Assembly: GCA_963556255.1 (NCBI GenBank)
Contig: OY744604.1
Span: 92,043,062 to 92,107,061, forward strand
Length of the DNA stretch: 64,000 bases
Reading direction: 5' to 3'
DNA from: Allolobophora icterica
Taxonomy: Eukaryota > Annelida > Clitellata > Crassiclitellata > Lumbricidae
A program made the translations under genes and the position numbers. This document shows, in pieces, positions 44,450 through 53,801 of the stretch (position 1 is the first letter of the stretch; the number at the start of each line of letters is the position of its first letter). A model generated the notes under the pieces. The model did no database searches. It had not been told where the DNA came from and saw only the letters and a list, made by a program, of their open reading frames with translations.

Positions 44450-44590
44450 TTCTCAGCCTTCGATATCATATCTATGCTGATGATTCTCAAATCTACATTT
44501 CTTTTGACAAAGTTCCTAATGATGTGGTGTATAATGTAAATAAAAGACGACCAAGCATTGAACCCTGTGGAACATCGCATGCTCACAAAC
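44450..44590 (+). pseudogene. L2/CR1-like RT fragment with YADD box
   Basis: A short frame has RYHIYADDSQIYISFD, the catalytic box of an L2/CR1-type reverse transcriptase. It is followed by unrelated sequence and then by a TTGAT-tailed 3' end near 44880. Confidence 0.6.
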
Positions 44591-44699
44591 CATTGGATGA
44601 ATAGTAATTTCAGGGACGCCATTTTGCCGTTATCCTGAACCAAGAACTCACGTTCACCCGCCACACTAACGTCCTCTGTCGCGATTGTTATTATATTAC

Positions 44700-44882
44700 C
44701 AACTACGTCAGCTTAGGGTGGTTTCGCGCTGCTTGTCCCAAGGGGCTGCCTGCCTCTGCCCTTGTACCTTATACCTCCCTTAGGGGTATCCCATTAAAGA
44801 CACTCGAGTCTACATTGTGCAACCTGTCTGTTAAATCTATTGTCTGTTGTGTTATAATAAAGCGGATTGATTGATTGATTGA
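44700..44882 (+). mobile_element. 3' end of a TTGAT-tailed retrotransposon
   Basis: A GC-richer segment with the CCCTTAGGGG-type hairpin of this repeat group ends in AATAAAGCGG and (TTGA)n at 44863-44882. No coding sequence. Confidence 0.5.
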
Positions 44883-45425
44883 TTGTACATACTTTTGTAG
44901 TCTCCAGTTTTAACTACTGTAGTGCTCTTTTCGCTGGCCTCTCAGCTGTCCGGGTTGGGTGCCTAGATCGCGTATTCCGCGCAGTTGCACGCCTCATTGG
45001 CCGCATTACTAGATTTGACCAGGTCTCTGAGTGCATGTGAGATGTTCTGCAATGGTTTCCATTCCCGTTATGGATCACAAATAGGGTTTCTGTGCTGGAT
45101 AATCGCTGCTTGGAGGGACTCGCTCCCCTATACTTGCGGGATTTTTGTCTCACTAGCTCTGTAGTCCAGCGGCGATCTGCTCTGCGATCAGCTAACCAAG
45201 CAGAACTTATGGTCGATCGCTCGCGGACCGCAATCATGCAGCTCCGCTCCTTCTCGGTTGCTGGCTCTACGACCTGGAACGCTCCCAGTGGTCCATATGG
45301 GTCACTCTACTACTGTTTATGCTAATAAAGACTGCTCTTTTTAGCCGTGGCTGGATTGAAAGCGCTCCTGAGTAGACTGTCTGTAAGGGGCGCTATATAA
45401 ATGTTCCTTAATAATGATAATAAAC
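44883..45425 (+). pseudogene. L2/CR1-like RT C-terminal part and 3' end
   Basis: The frame reads FNYCSALFAGLSAVRV, then ARLIGRITRFDQVSE, NRCLEGLAPLYLRDF and SFSVAGSTTWN, the thumb and C-terminal region typical of L2/CR1 elements, with one stop near 45038. The 3' end is ATAAATGTTCCTTAATAATGAT. Confidence 0.8.
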
Positions 45426-45455
45426 CAATAAATACGTACATATGGTTCGGGCACA
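45394..45455 (+). repeat. 62-bp direct repeat, copy 1
   Basis: It begins TATATAAATGTTCCTTAATA (retrotransposon 3' end) and runs into flanking sequence ACGTACATATGGTTCGGGCA. An almost identical copy is at 45962-46023. Confidence 0.85.
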
Positions 45456-45837
45456 TATCAAAGATGGACGAAAGAGCATATCCGGCTAGGTCACTCTGCA
45501 ACCATATGGAGGGAAAGGGGTTAATTAATGGATTCTAGATTTTAAGCTTTTAAAATAGACGAGGAATTGAAACTAGAACAATAGCGAAAACTTAAATCAT
45601 TGTTGCAGCAAAACTTAAACAAGAAAAACTTAAATGATTTCAAAAATTAAAATTGAACTGAAACGAAATTGATTGGAATTTAAAGTAAAATTATGGGATA
45701 TGAACTAAATAAAAACTAGAATAAAATTTTTTCGAGGCTTTAAAAGCACTGATGCACAGATTTCCAGAGTACAAATGTTATTATGAAAACACTAAGGTGT
45801 TCATCATCACCATCGTCGTCGTCATCATCTGCTTGTT

Positions 45838-45935
45838 CACCTTCTTCTTCTTTCTTCTTCTTTCTTCTTCTTCTTCTTCTTCTTCTTCTTCTTCTTCTTC
45901 TTCTTCTTCTTCTTCTCCTTCTCCTTTTTCTTCTT
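45838..45935 (+). repeat. (TTC)n polypyrimidine microsatellite
   Basis: About 90 bases of TTC triplets, a mirror of the GAA tract at 40.7-41.05 kb on the opposite strand. Confidence 0.95.
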
Positions 45936-45961
45936 CATCATCGTCATCACTATCACCACCA

Positions 45962-46023
45962 TATATAAATGTTCCTTAATAATAATAATAAACCAATAAA
46001 TACGTACATATGGTTCGGGCACA
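45962..46023 (+). repeat. 62-bp direct repeat, copy 2
   Basis: Matches 45394-45455 with one or two differences, including the non-transposon flank, so it is a segmental duplication and not a second insertion. Confidence 0.85.
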
Positions 46024-46279
46024 ATATCGTCGTCATCGTCGTTGTTGTCATTAACATTAATTTCACAAATATCATAATACACAAATTTTTGCTAGCGTAC
46101 ACCTCAAAACAAGCCGAAAATTGCAACACTGGGTTAATTAGTCCAATTCTTGTCACCACAATTACATTTTATGCATCGGTAAATCTGAGTAATCGTTTAC
46201 AGACTAAAAATGCTGCGGAATTTGCAGTGACAGATCGAAAAGTGGCTTATTTAAAAAAAGTGAAATAACATACTTTCAG

Positions 46280-46345
46280 AGACAACGAACGTTGCAGGTA
46301 CAACGCAGACCACTAAGACTTCACCAGTCTCTACTCTTAAACCAG
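46280..46345 (+). CDS. Thr/Pro-rich linker exon between CUB2 and CUB3
   Basis: A 66-bp exon with acceptor ACATACTTTCAG| and donor CCAG|GTTATT. It starts with two bases of a split codon and ends after one base, so it fits between exon 42773-42938 and exon 46759-46928 without changing frame. The peptide is rich in Thr, Ser and Pro (TTQTTKTSPVSTLKP), as in O-glycosylated hinges of extracellular multidomain proteins. Its short length lowers certainty, but phase and both splice sites fit. Confidence 0.65.
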
Positions 46346-46758
46346 GTTATTAAGTAATGTCTACAATGAAATGCACTTTTCTGTGACAGGAAATTCTAGT
46401 TTGATATCATTAATAGTAATAGATGTTTTATGACTTCTTGGAGGTTATCTGACGTTCGAACATGTGTGTTACTTTATTTCAATGAAACTTTCTTGCGCAG
46501 CTCAGCTCATAATTATCCTGGTGACATTAATTTAGTTAGGTAAAACTGTCATGAGAATGTACATAAACAGTTAATGTAAGTTTTCATGAAATTAGCATTC
46601 CTTCAATCTTTCTATGTGTGCAGCAGGCCTTAGCGATACTCAAAAAATGTTTTATTCTTATAGTCGACAAAAAGGTACGGTGTCTAACTGAAGAGACCAT
46701 TTTAGAGTTAGGCCATACTTGGAACACTTATAACTGAGGAATTTCATTACTTGCACAG

Positions 46759-46928
46759 GCTGTGATGAGTTCTATTGCGGACCATCAGGAACCATCACTT
46801 CTCCCAATTATCCAGGCAACTACTACGATTCTCTGAAGTGTCAATACTATATTAACGCCTTTACCGGAAGTTCTATCGCGATTATCTTCGAACATTTTGA
46901 TATTCAAGATGACAAAGATTACATCACA
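46759..46928 (+). CDS. CUB-domain exon 5 (first half of CUB3)
   Basis: The exon has SGTITSPNYPGNYYDSLKC, the CUB signature with the first Cys pair, followed by IAIIFEHFDIQDDKDYIT. The acceptor is TACTTGCACAG and the donor ACA|GTTAGT. Its phases match the other first-half exons. The second half of this domain is not found before the window end and may lie beyond Polinton-2. Confidence 0.88.
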
Positions 46929-47119
46929 GTTAGTTTTAGTAAATTTTCTTTTTTTCTCGAAGTTGGATTACATCTTAATTTGTCAATTTTTATAAAATTC
47001 ATATTTGAATTGTCGGATAATAATATCCTGCATTATTCATCAGCTTTAACAGCAACTTTTATTTAATAATCTAAATTGTTCCTTCTGCCATTAACTCCTT
47101 TTGATTGGAATTTGTCTTG

Positions 47120-47482
47120 AAAGCAATGTTGTCCATTATTGTTACTCATCTGTTCAAATCTTGTTTCTACCATATCAGGACAATACGTCACACAATGTCT
47201 GCTCTAACCAAAGACATGTCACAGACCATAGCCTGTTCTCTTGTCTGCTCTCGCCTCAATTATGCCAACTCTGTGTTGGTAGGCATGTCAGATCTTCAAG
47301 TCAACAGGTTTCAACGCATAGAAAATTCTCTGGTTCGCGTGGTGCTGCGTGTAACTTCTTGTTCAAACTCATTATCTATGCTCCATCAGCTGCATTGGCT
47401 TCCCATAGAATACAGATTTAGATCCAAACTGGCCTGTTTGACCTATACAACAGTACTGTCTTGCTCACCTCGATTCTAGGTC
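47120..47482 (+). pseudogene. Non-LTR RT C-terminal fragment
   Basis: The frame has RHTMSALTKDMSQTIACSLV, CSRLNYANSVLVGMSDLQVN and LHQLHWLPIEYRF, the thumb/C-terminal region (S-RL-Y-NS, LHWLP) of CR1/L2-type elements, ending at a stop near 47479. It is a truncated, dead copy. Confidence 0.75.
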
Positions 47483-47897
47483 CAACGTCACAGATACTTC
47501 CTTTCCATTGTACCACTTTTTCTATCAGGCCGAATGTCGTGATCGGAAGATGCGCAAAGGAGGAAATCTTCAGGCAACGTTTCTTAGGCGCGTGAGTCTG
47601 GCCTCCGTCGTCTATCAGAGATCAGAAGCTATTAGTCGACAAACTGATGGATGAAAGTTTCTGTATTACAATGAAACTGAAGCCACAGTTCAACAGCAGT
47701 CAACGACACTATGTCGGCAGTGCAGATAACCCACAACTCAGTCTGATTATTTGACCACCTCGATATTCAGCTTCTATTATCACCGCTGTATTAATCAACA
47801 CCCGATGTATTATAATAATCTTCTTCCATAATATCTCATATTATTCGCTATTAATCCAGTAATCATACTATCATATAATAATCATCTATATATAAGC

Positions 47898-48400
47898 GTG
47901 AAGGAGGGGGAAGTGTCCGGACAATACTTAGCAAAGAGAAAGAAGGAGGGGTGTTCGGACATCTCTTGGCAAAGAGAAAGGAGGAGGGGTATCAGGACAT
48001 CACTTTGCAAAGAGAAAGGAGGAGGGGTGTCCGGACATCACTTGGCAAAGGGAAAGGTGGAGGGGTATCCGGACATCACATGGGAAAGAGAAAGGAGGAG
48101 GAGTGTCCTGACATCACTTGGCAAAGAGCCATGCGTTAGAGAGTGTCCGAATATAGGAGAGAGACACACACAGAGAGAGACACAGAGAGACAGGCAAAGG
48201 CCAGGACATTACTAGGCAAAGAGAAAAGAGATGGGGAGTGTCCAGACATCACTCGGCAAAAAGTCGTGCTGGAGGGAGAGTCCGGACATAGGAAAGACGT
48301 ACAGAGAGAAAGGAAAAGGCCCGGACATTACTAGGCAAAGAGAAGGGAAGAGGGCAGTGTACGGACATTGGAAAGAGAGAGACAAGGAAAGACACTGTAC
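47898..48400 (+). repeat. Minisatellite, unit about 38-40 bp
   Basis: Units of the type GTCCGGACATCACTTGGCAAAGAGAAAGGAGGAGGGGT repeat about ten times with drift and AGAGACA-rich interruptions. The open frames seen across it are caused by the repeat. Confidence 0.85.
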
Positions 48401-49715
48401 TGAAAGGAGATTCTGCTTGACAGCTCACATCTTGTTTCAGTTATGGTGGCAACGGCGTTGTGTCCGAGCGATAGGCAGTAGTTGACCAGTAGCGGTTTCA
48501 CATCACAGCGGCGGGAAGCCAGTGCATCCAAGCCTTCTCGTGACCAACTAGCCCTTATAAACAGATTGGCTTTAAAGCTGTGCCTCATTATTTAAGCCCA
48601 TCCTGTTGTCTATTCAGACATGTTAATCAAGGATTCGTAGGCTTGTCTGGCACACGAACCAGCAGCCGGCGCTGATAAATGGCTCAATAACACCATCAAC
48701 TAAAAGGGAAGGGAAGTGTGCGTGCCAAGTATTTGATGTAGTCTATACACTGCTTGATCCCGCACCTGTTGTTTACAGTCTCTCGCGCATTAGTTCGCGC
48801 AATCTAGGTCAGTAACAACCATTCATCGTTGCTTTTAGCCATGGAATGTGTTTATAAGCCTATATGAGGCCTCGCGCACAACAGAACTATTAACCACTGA
48901 TCATGCCGTTAATCAGATGTAGAGTGCTCGTATGTATGTATATATGTTTGTATATATGTAGTAGGTTATTAATATATTTATAACCGTTATAATGAAGCAG
49001 TGCACCGCTTTCTGTTTAATAACATATAAACCTCTATTTAACATAACATAACATAACATTACAAGGTTTTAAGTGGCTCAGAAGACTTTCATCTGTGTCA
49101 GAGCCACTCTCTCGAGCTTCCTCTCAATTGCACCTCGTTCTAGTTATTTATTCTAGTTATGTATTCAAGTTATTTATTCTCTTGTTTCTGGTTGCGGTGG
49201 CTCCGCCTAATAAAAACGAGTGTAATCATCGGTGTCATTGTGTTGCTTGAAACGTTGCTTAACCACGTTTGCTTGAAAGTCTGCAGCACTACAATATATG
49301 GACTGCTATGTAAAAAGTAATAGCCTGAATGAGTCTGTTTATCGAAAGGTTGAAAATGTGTTGCCAGGTCGTCTGGCTTTTTGAGCCCACTGCTATTTTT
49401 TAAGCAGTCCAGTTCAGATAAATGCGGGTATGGAATTACCGTGGTTTTAAGCTGTGCCGTTAACCTTGTGGCTGTTGCATTGTCTATATATCATGAAAAC
49501 ATGTGGGCTAGCACACTGTCTATAGTCATTTCCGAACGAACACAAATTTTTAAAGCGACCTGGAAAACCTATATTCACTTCAAAAAGGGGTCAGTCAGCG
49601 CGAAAATGGGTTAAACAGCATGTTTACCGCGCAAGAAAGATCATTCGTTTATCTGTGGTGTATATTTACTAAAGCACATAACAGAAAAAGGCTAAACATA
49701 GTACATTCGATAGGC
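48401..49715. other. Intron or left flank of Polinton-2, no gene recognised
   Basis: No coding motif was seen. It may include the left terminal repeat of Polinton-2, but that cannot be tested because the right end is outside the window. A (ATAAC)n run lies near 49036-49060. Confidence 0.35.
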
Positions 49716-49719
49716 CTTT

Positions 49720-50330
49720 TGCAGCATAATTCGGGTGTGGTATCATTTCGGGACCGGTTGCCAAATTTGGACCCCCCATATATTTCGTTATAAATTAGAA
49801 AAAATCAAACATTCCGCGGTATAATGCGGGTGTGGTATCATTTCGGGACCGGTTGCCAAATTTGGACCCCCATATATTTCGTTATAAATTAGAAAAAATC
49901 AAACATTCCGCGGTATAATGCGGGTGTGGTATCATTTCGGGACCGGTTGCCAAATTTGGACCCCCCATATATTTCGTTATAAATTAGAAAAAATCAAACA
50001 TTCTGCGGTATAATGCGGGTGTGGCATGACTCCGGGACCGGTTGCCAAATTTGGGCCCCCATATATTTCGTTATAAATTAGAAAAATTAAGCATTCTGCT
50101 GTATTAGAAGTATAATGCGGGTTTGGTATCATTTCGGGACCGATTGCCAAATTTGGACCCCCATAAATTTCGTTGTAAATTAGAAAAATTAAGCATTCTG
50201 CGGTATAATGAGGGTGTGGTATGACTTCGGGACCGTTTGCCAAATTTGGACCCCCTGTAAATTTCGTTGTAAATTAGAAAAAATAAGCCTTCCGCATTAT
50301 TAGAAGCTAAATATGGATGTGACACTACTA
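49720..50330. repeat. Minisatellite, unit about 94 bp, next to Polinton-2 genes
   Basis: About six tandem copies of a unit beginning GGTATAATGCGGGTGTGGTA and containing GGGACCGGTTGCCAAATTTG. The first copies are nearly identical; the later ones carry indels. It lies about 100 bases from the last Polinton-2 gene and may be a subterminal array of the element. Confidence 0.9.
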
Positions 50331-50427
50331 CGAAACGTCGGCAAAATGTTGACCCCCTCCTAATCGTACGGCGGTGGCGCGCTAGGAATTACAGACTCAC
50401 TACTCCAACCACCTACGATGAAAACTT

Positions 50428-51033
50428 TTATGTTGAGGTTCGCGGGGAAGTCCCAGCGCTGGTTAGTTTCTTGATTAATTCTGCCACCACCTGGTCTTTG
50501 CTTTGACTCGGCAACTCTTTTTTTCCATTCTTGCTTTGTATATCACGTTTCATCGTTCTATATTTCTCCTCCTCTCCCAGAATAAGCTTATACTCTTCAT
50601 CGCTAATAGCCGTGTCCTCCAACGCCTTAGAAATGTGGTCATGAACAGTGTTTAGCTTACTTTCCGCCAAAATACAAATTTCGTCGTGTTTTGAAGCTTT
50701 AGCAACAAAACTTCTACTAATAACATTTCCAATAATATCCAGAAAACTGGTCGCTATGGCTAAACTCTCCAGAACAATACCAGGAATAAAACCAATACCA
50801 GTGGCTAGCATAGCTGCCCCACCCACCCCAGTTCCAAGACTAACTATAGCAAGGCCGGCCGAGGCCCCATTAGCCACATCTACAACCCTCTTATACTTCT
50901 TGCACAGTTGTCCTCGACTTATCGCCTCAGACCTCAGGAATGCTTCTATTTCGCCAATCTTCTGCAGACGAAACGTCTGCGACGTCGTGTCTGACGAAAT
51001 TGTTGACTCCATAAGCGTTGGGTACAAAGACAT
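50428..51033 (-). CDS. Polinton-2 membrane protein with conserved helical tail
   Basis: 201 residues. A short charged N-terminus is followed by two long small-residue hydrophobic segments (about residues 55-100, ASAGLAIVSLGTGVGGAAML and ATGIGFIPGIVLESLAIATS). Then comes a basic/charged helical tail with LAESKLNTVHDHISKALEDT and ISDEEYKLILGEEEKY. The tail matches the Polinton-1 protein at 29424-29957, although the gene sits at a different place (last gene here, mid-cluster there). The two-hairpin hydrophobic core suggests a membrane protein of virion or host membranes. Function unknown. Confidence 0.75.
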   Translation of the reverse strand: MSLYPTLMESTISSDTTSQTFRLQKIGEIEAFLRSEAISRGQLCKKYKRVVDVANGASAGLAIVSLGTGVGGAAMLATGIGFIPGIVLESLAIATSFLDIIGNVISRSFVAKASKHDEICILAESKLNTVHDHISKALEDTAISDEEYKLILGEEEKYRTMKRDIQSKNGKKELPSQSKDQVVAELIKKLTSAGTSPRTST

Positions 51034-51039
51034 AGTTTT

Positions 51040-51583
51040 TATAGTTGCTCTATTAGTAACGTTACGTTTAACTCAATAGTTGAAGTACTTAAAACGCCTA
51101 TCTTTTTTCCTTCAATTCGAAAACTCGTTTGTCCTGGAATGAATATTGCCCTAGATGCGTCAAATTGTCCACTTTGAATGTCAACTGTACGATCGATGCT
51201 ACCCACGGCTGTAATAATACGAACTGACGCATCACCGGTACTAACACCAACATTGTAAGCCTCCAGAATCCGCGGTCTAAAGAGACCGTCTAATTGTTAG
51301 TTTGCAACGTAATACAGGGATAGCGTGCCGCGGTTAATGGAAGCGTTTGCCACGAACTTAGAGTCACAGTTTTGGCCGCTGTGTAAATATCGCGGCTGTG
51401 GTAATCGTCCGATACGAAATCGATGTGAATTTGGGGAACCGCGTCTAACATATCTGCGGTGGGCTTAGGGATTGTATATCCCCAGTTGGTTAGTCCAACC
51501 AAATCATCGAGGTTGTATTTATGCATATTTGTTTCTCCTTTTTGCCGGAGATAACCACGAATCTTGTAGTGTGAGTCGGCCAT
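51040..51583 (-). pseudogene. Polinton-2 hypothetical protein, one frameshift
   Basis: The first frame (51583-51290, 97 residues, start MADSHYKIRGYL) ends at TAG. The -1 frame from the same point stays open with LDGLFRPRILEAYNVGVS and SGQFDASRAIFIPGQTSFRI to a stop near 51040, just before the next gene's ATG. Both halves are rich in beta-forming residues. No slippery heptamer is present at the junction, so a one-base indel is more likely than programmed shifting. The position next to the fibre suggests a virion component. Family not recognised. Confidence 0.55.
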
Positions 51584-51598
51584 TATTAAGTCTTATGT

Positions 51599-53392
51599 TT
51601 ACCCGACTTTAAAATATGTGTAGATCTGAAAGTGGGATATGCCAACAGTAGTTTGTGGTGGGTTGGTGGTTATGACCGTCAGCCTGTATGCTATGTATGC
51701 AGTTTCAGTGTTGACGGTAAACTCCTGCGCAGAATCAGCCAAAGCGGTATTGGAGGTGAGTAGGTCCGTATACACGAGCAGCCCAGAGCTGTTGTAACCA
51801 CGCCCACTAATTTTCCAGGACGTGATACGCAGACCAATACGACTAGACCCTCCAGTCAGGCCAACTTTCCATATTCGCACAGGCGCCGGGCAATCAATCC
51901 GTAACCAAATCTCATCACCCGCAGCGGGCGTGACCCTCCACTCACCGCTGACTCCCGAGTTGAATGCTAGATGAGGCGGGTAAGTCGGGAGAAATGCGCT
52001 GGCTACGGCAATAAAACCAGTTTCTGAAGAGTCATTGGACAGCGGTGGAATGTGACCTGTATAGTTTAAAAATTTAAGGTTGTTCACGTACTGTCTTACA
52101 GCGGTCTCTTTACTGTCTGCATACCTTTTAACCACAACAGCCTGATTGTCGACATATTGTTTATTGGCCACGTTCAAAGGCTCCGTCGGTATTTTATTTA
52201 ATTTTGTCATTTTGCCGGTTACGATTCTCGTCACCTGCCCGATACTCGCCGCGTCGGTATTAGTTGTTGAGGCCCCCGTGTAAAGCCCAGTCACCCTCTT
52301 ACCGCCCATAGCTAAATTTCCAGTCATTGCGTCGCCAACTTTAAGCACGCAAGCGCTCCTGACCATAGCGTCTTGTTCTTCGGCGTAAGTTTTTGCAGCT
52401 TCGGCTTTCTGGTCTGCGTACCCCCTTGCGGCGGCGGTCTTTTGATCTGTATACAACCTCACGGCCGAATTAATCGCGGTGTCCTGATCGACCGGGTACT
52501 GTCTAGCAGCAATATGTTGAACATCAACATATTGTTTGTTAACCACGTGCGACGACTCCGTGGGAACTCTATCGAGGCTCAATAGAGCGCCGGCGACCGC
52601 TGTTGACACTTGTTTCCAACTCGCTGCGTCGCTATCAGATCCTGGAATCTCTGTTGGAAGTCCAGTTACTCGGTGGCCACCCATAACTAAACTTCCAGTC
52701 ATTACACTGCCAGATTTTAGCACACACGCGTTCTTGACGATAACATCTTGCTCGTTGACGTAACTTTTTACAATAACGTCCTTTTCGTCCGCATACTGCC
52801 TAACGGAATCTCTCAGCACCTCGTTCTTCTCGTCCGTGTACTGTTTGGCATCGATCAGCTTCTGGTCTGCATGCCCTTCGGCTGCGGCCGCCTTCTGGTC
52901 CGCGTACAGCCTGACGGCAGTGTCCAGCACAGTGTCCTTATCGTCTGCGTAACGTTTAACGAGACCAGTTACCTCGGAGCTTAAGCCGTCTGCATACAAC
53001 TCAGCTTGTTGCGCCCGCTCTTTCGTGTACTCCGTTATTTGTTTCCAACTCGCAGCGTCGGACTCCCCCACCAATTCGTCCCAACCCTCGTCTTCACTGT
53101 CAGATCCCGGAGTGTCCGTGGGCAAACCAGTCAATTTATGACTGCCCATTTTTAGAACGCCAGACATCGTTCCACCGGTGATTTGTAAGTTGTCCTGATC
53201 TACGATGTCCGCATAAGCCTTTGTCGCGGCGTCCGTTTCCATCGTCGGCGTTCCCACGTTTGTCAGCCGAAATCCCCCAGCCGAAAGAATTCCCAACATG
53301 GTATCACCCGCCTTGTGGACGAGCCCAGCGGCGCTTATCTGCCCCCCTCCCACCCCACCTCCACCGTCTCTTCCAAATTTATCAACAGGCAT
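51599..53392 (-). CDS. Polinton-2 fibre-like attachment protein
   Basis: 597 residues from MPVDKFGRDGGGG at 53392; the frame opens upstream, but the same start motif begins both Polinton-1 fibres. A Gly-rich N-terminus is followed by repeated shaft units of two kinds. One is a G-x-M-x-x-x-L-x-M-G-x-(H/K)-(R/K)-(V/L)-T-G-L type, ending in A-S-W/K-x-Q, as in phage tail fibres. The other is heptad-like YADQK/YADEKD units (about residues 120-200 and 290-360). The C-terminal 140 residues contain FIAVASAFLPTYPPHLAFNS, WLRIDCPAPVRIWKVGL and a hydrophobic end, resembling a discoidin-type carbohydrate-binding head. Likely role: a trimeric receptor-binding spike. Confidence 0.8.
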   Translation of the reverse strand: MPVDKFGRDGGGGVGGGQISAAGLVHKAGDTMLGILSAGGFRLTNVGTPTMETDAATKAYADIVDQDNLQITGGTMSGVLKMGSHKLTGLPTDTPGSDSEDEGWDELVGESDAASWKQITEYTKERAQQAELYADGLSSEVTGLVKRYADDKDTVLDTAVRLYADQKAAAAEGHADQKLIDAKQYTDEKNEVLRDSVRQYADEKDVIVKSYVNEQDVIVKNACVLKSGSVMTGSLVMGGHRVTGLPTEIPGSDSDAASWKQVSTAVAGALLSLDRVPTESSHVVNKQYVDVQHIAARQYPVDQDTAINSAVRLYTDQKTAAARGYADQKAEAAKTYAEEQDAMVRSACVLKVGDAMTGNLAMGGKRVTGLYTGASTTNTDAASIGQVTRIVTGKMTKLNKIPTEPLNVANKQYVDNQAVVVKRYADSKETAVRQYVNNLKFLNYTGHIPPLSNDSSETGFIAVASAFLPTYPPHLAFNSGVSGEWRVTPAAGDEIWLRIDCPAPVRIWKVGLTGGSSRIGLRITSWKISGRGYNSSGLLVYTDLLTSNTALADSAQEFTVNTETAYIAYRLTVITTNPPQTTVGISHFQIYTYFKVG

Positions 53393-53420
53393 TTTTATAT
53401 ACAAAAAGGGTGACGGAAGT

Positions 53421-53800
53421 CTAACATAGGTCAAGCACGATGTCTTCAAAATTCTTTCCGGCAGCGAGCTCTCTTAGCACGGTCAGGCAGAGATGACCAC
53501 AGACCACATCATCGGGCCCCTGCAGCTGAAATGTTTGAGTTCTTATGGAACGGTTTAAATATCGAGAAATTTCGAGAGGCGGATCCAGCCCATAACTATC
53601 AAAATAGACGGCTGTAGGTCCATCTATCCAATAGGCGACCCAGTGAGTACCATCGCCAGAACCGGAATCTAAATTAACAACTCCGCACTCTTTCGCACGA
53701 GCTACGGCGGGTAGACCATCTCGCATGAAAACACCGCGGAAATGCGGCAGCGCCCCGGCGGTTTTCTCTATGTCGAAGTTGCTAAGAGGTTTTAGTTTTT
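53421..53800 (-). CDS. Polinton-2 adenain-like cysteine protease
   Basis: The catalytic set is complete: His in GDGTHWVAYWI, Asp in VYFDSYGLDPP, the Gln-containing loop before DDVVCGHLCL and Cys in CGHLC. The enzyme cleaves capsid precursors in adenoviruses and is standard in Polintons. The first ATG in frame (53726) lies inside the conserved domain. The conserved N-terminal part (NFDIEKTAG, FRGVFMRDGLP) extends to the frameshift site at 53795-53801, and the frame has a stop 12 codons further upstream, with no ATG between. It is therefore probably translated as a -1 extension of the upstream gene. It ends 29 bases before the fibre ATG. Confidence 0.85.
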
Positions 53801-53801
53801 T
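53792..53801 (-). promoter_or_regulatory. Candidate -1 ribosomal frameshift site (A AAA AAC, then TAA)
   Basis: In the reading frame of the upstream gene the codons are CAA AAA AAC TAA, so the heptamer A AAA AAC is exactly in the X XXY YYZ register and abuts the stop. A -1 slip leads into the protease frame. A AAA AAC is a known efficient -1 site in retroviruses and coronaviruses. No strong stem lies within 5-9 bases; GC-rich inverted pieces begin about 32 bases downstream. Confidence 0.6.

Noticed and set aside
47898..48485. Arg/Lys/Glu-rich ORFs near 48 kb
   Set aside because: Caused by the 38-40-bp purine-rich minisatellite.
49977..50325. ORFs with repeated PHPHYTAECLIF units upstream of Polinton-2
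   Set aside because: They are produced by the 94-bp minisatellite; no independent sign of coding and the frame is broken between units.
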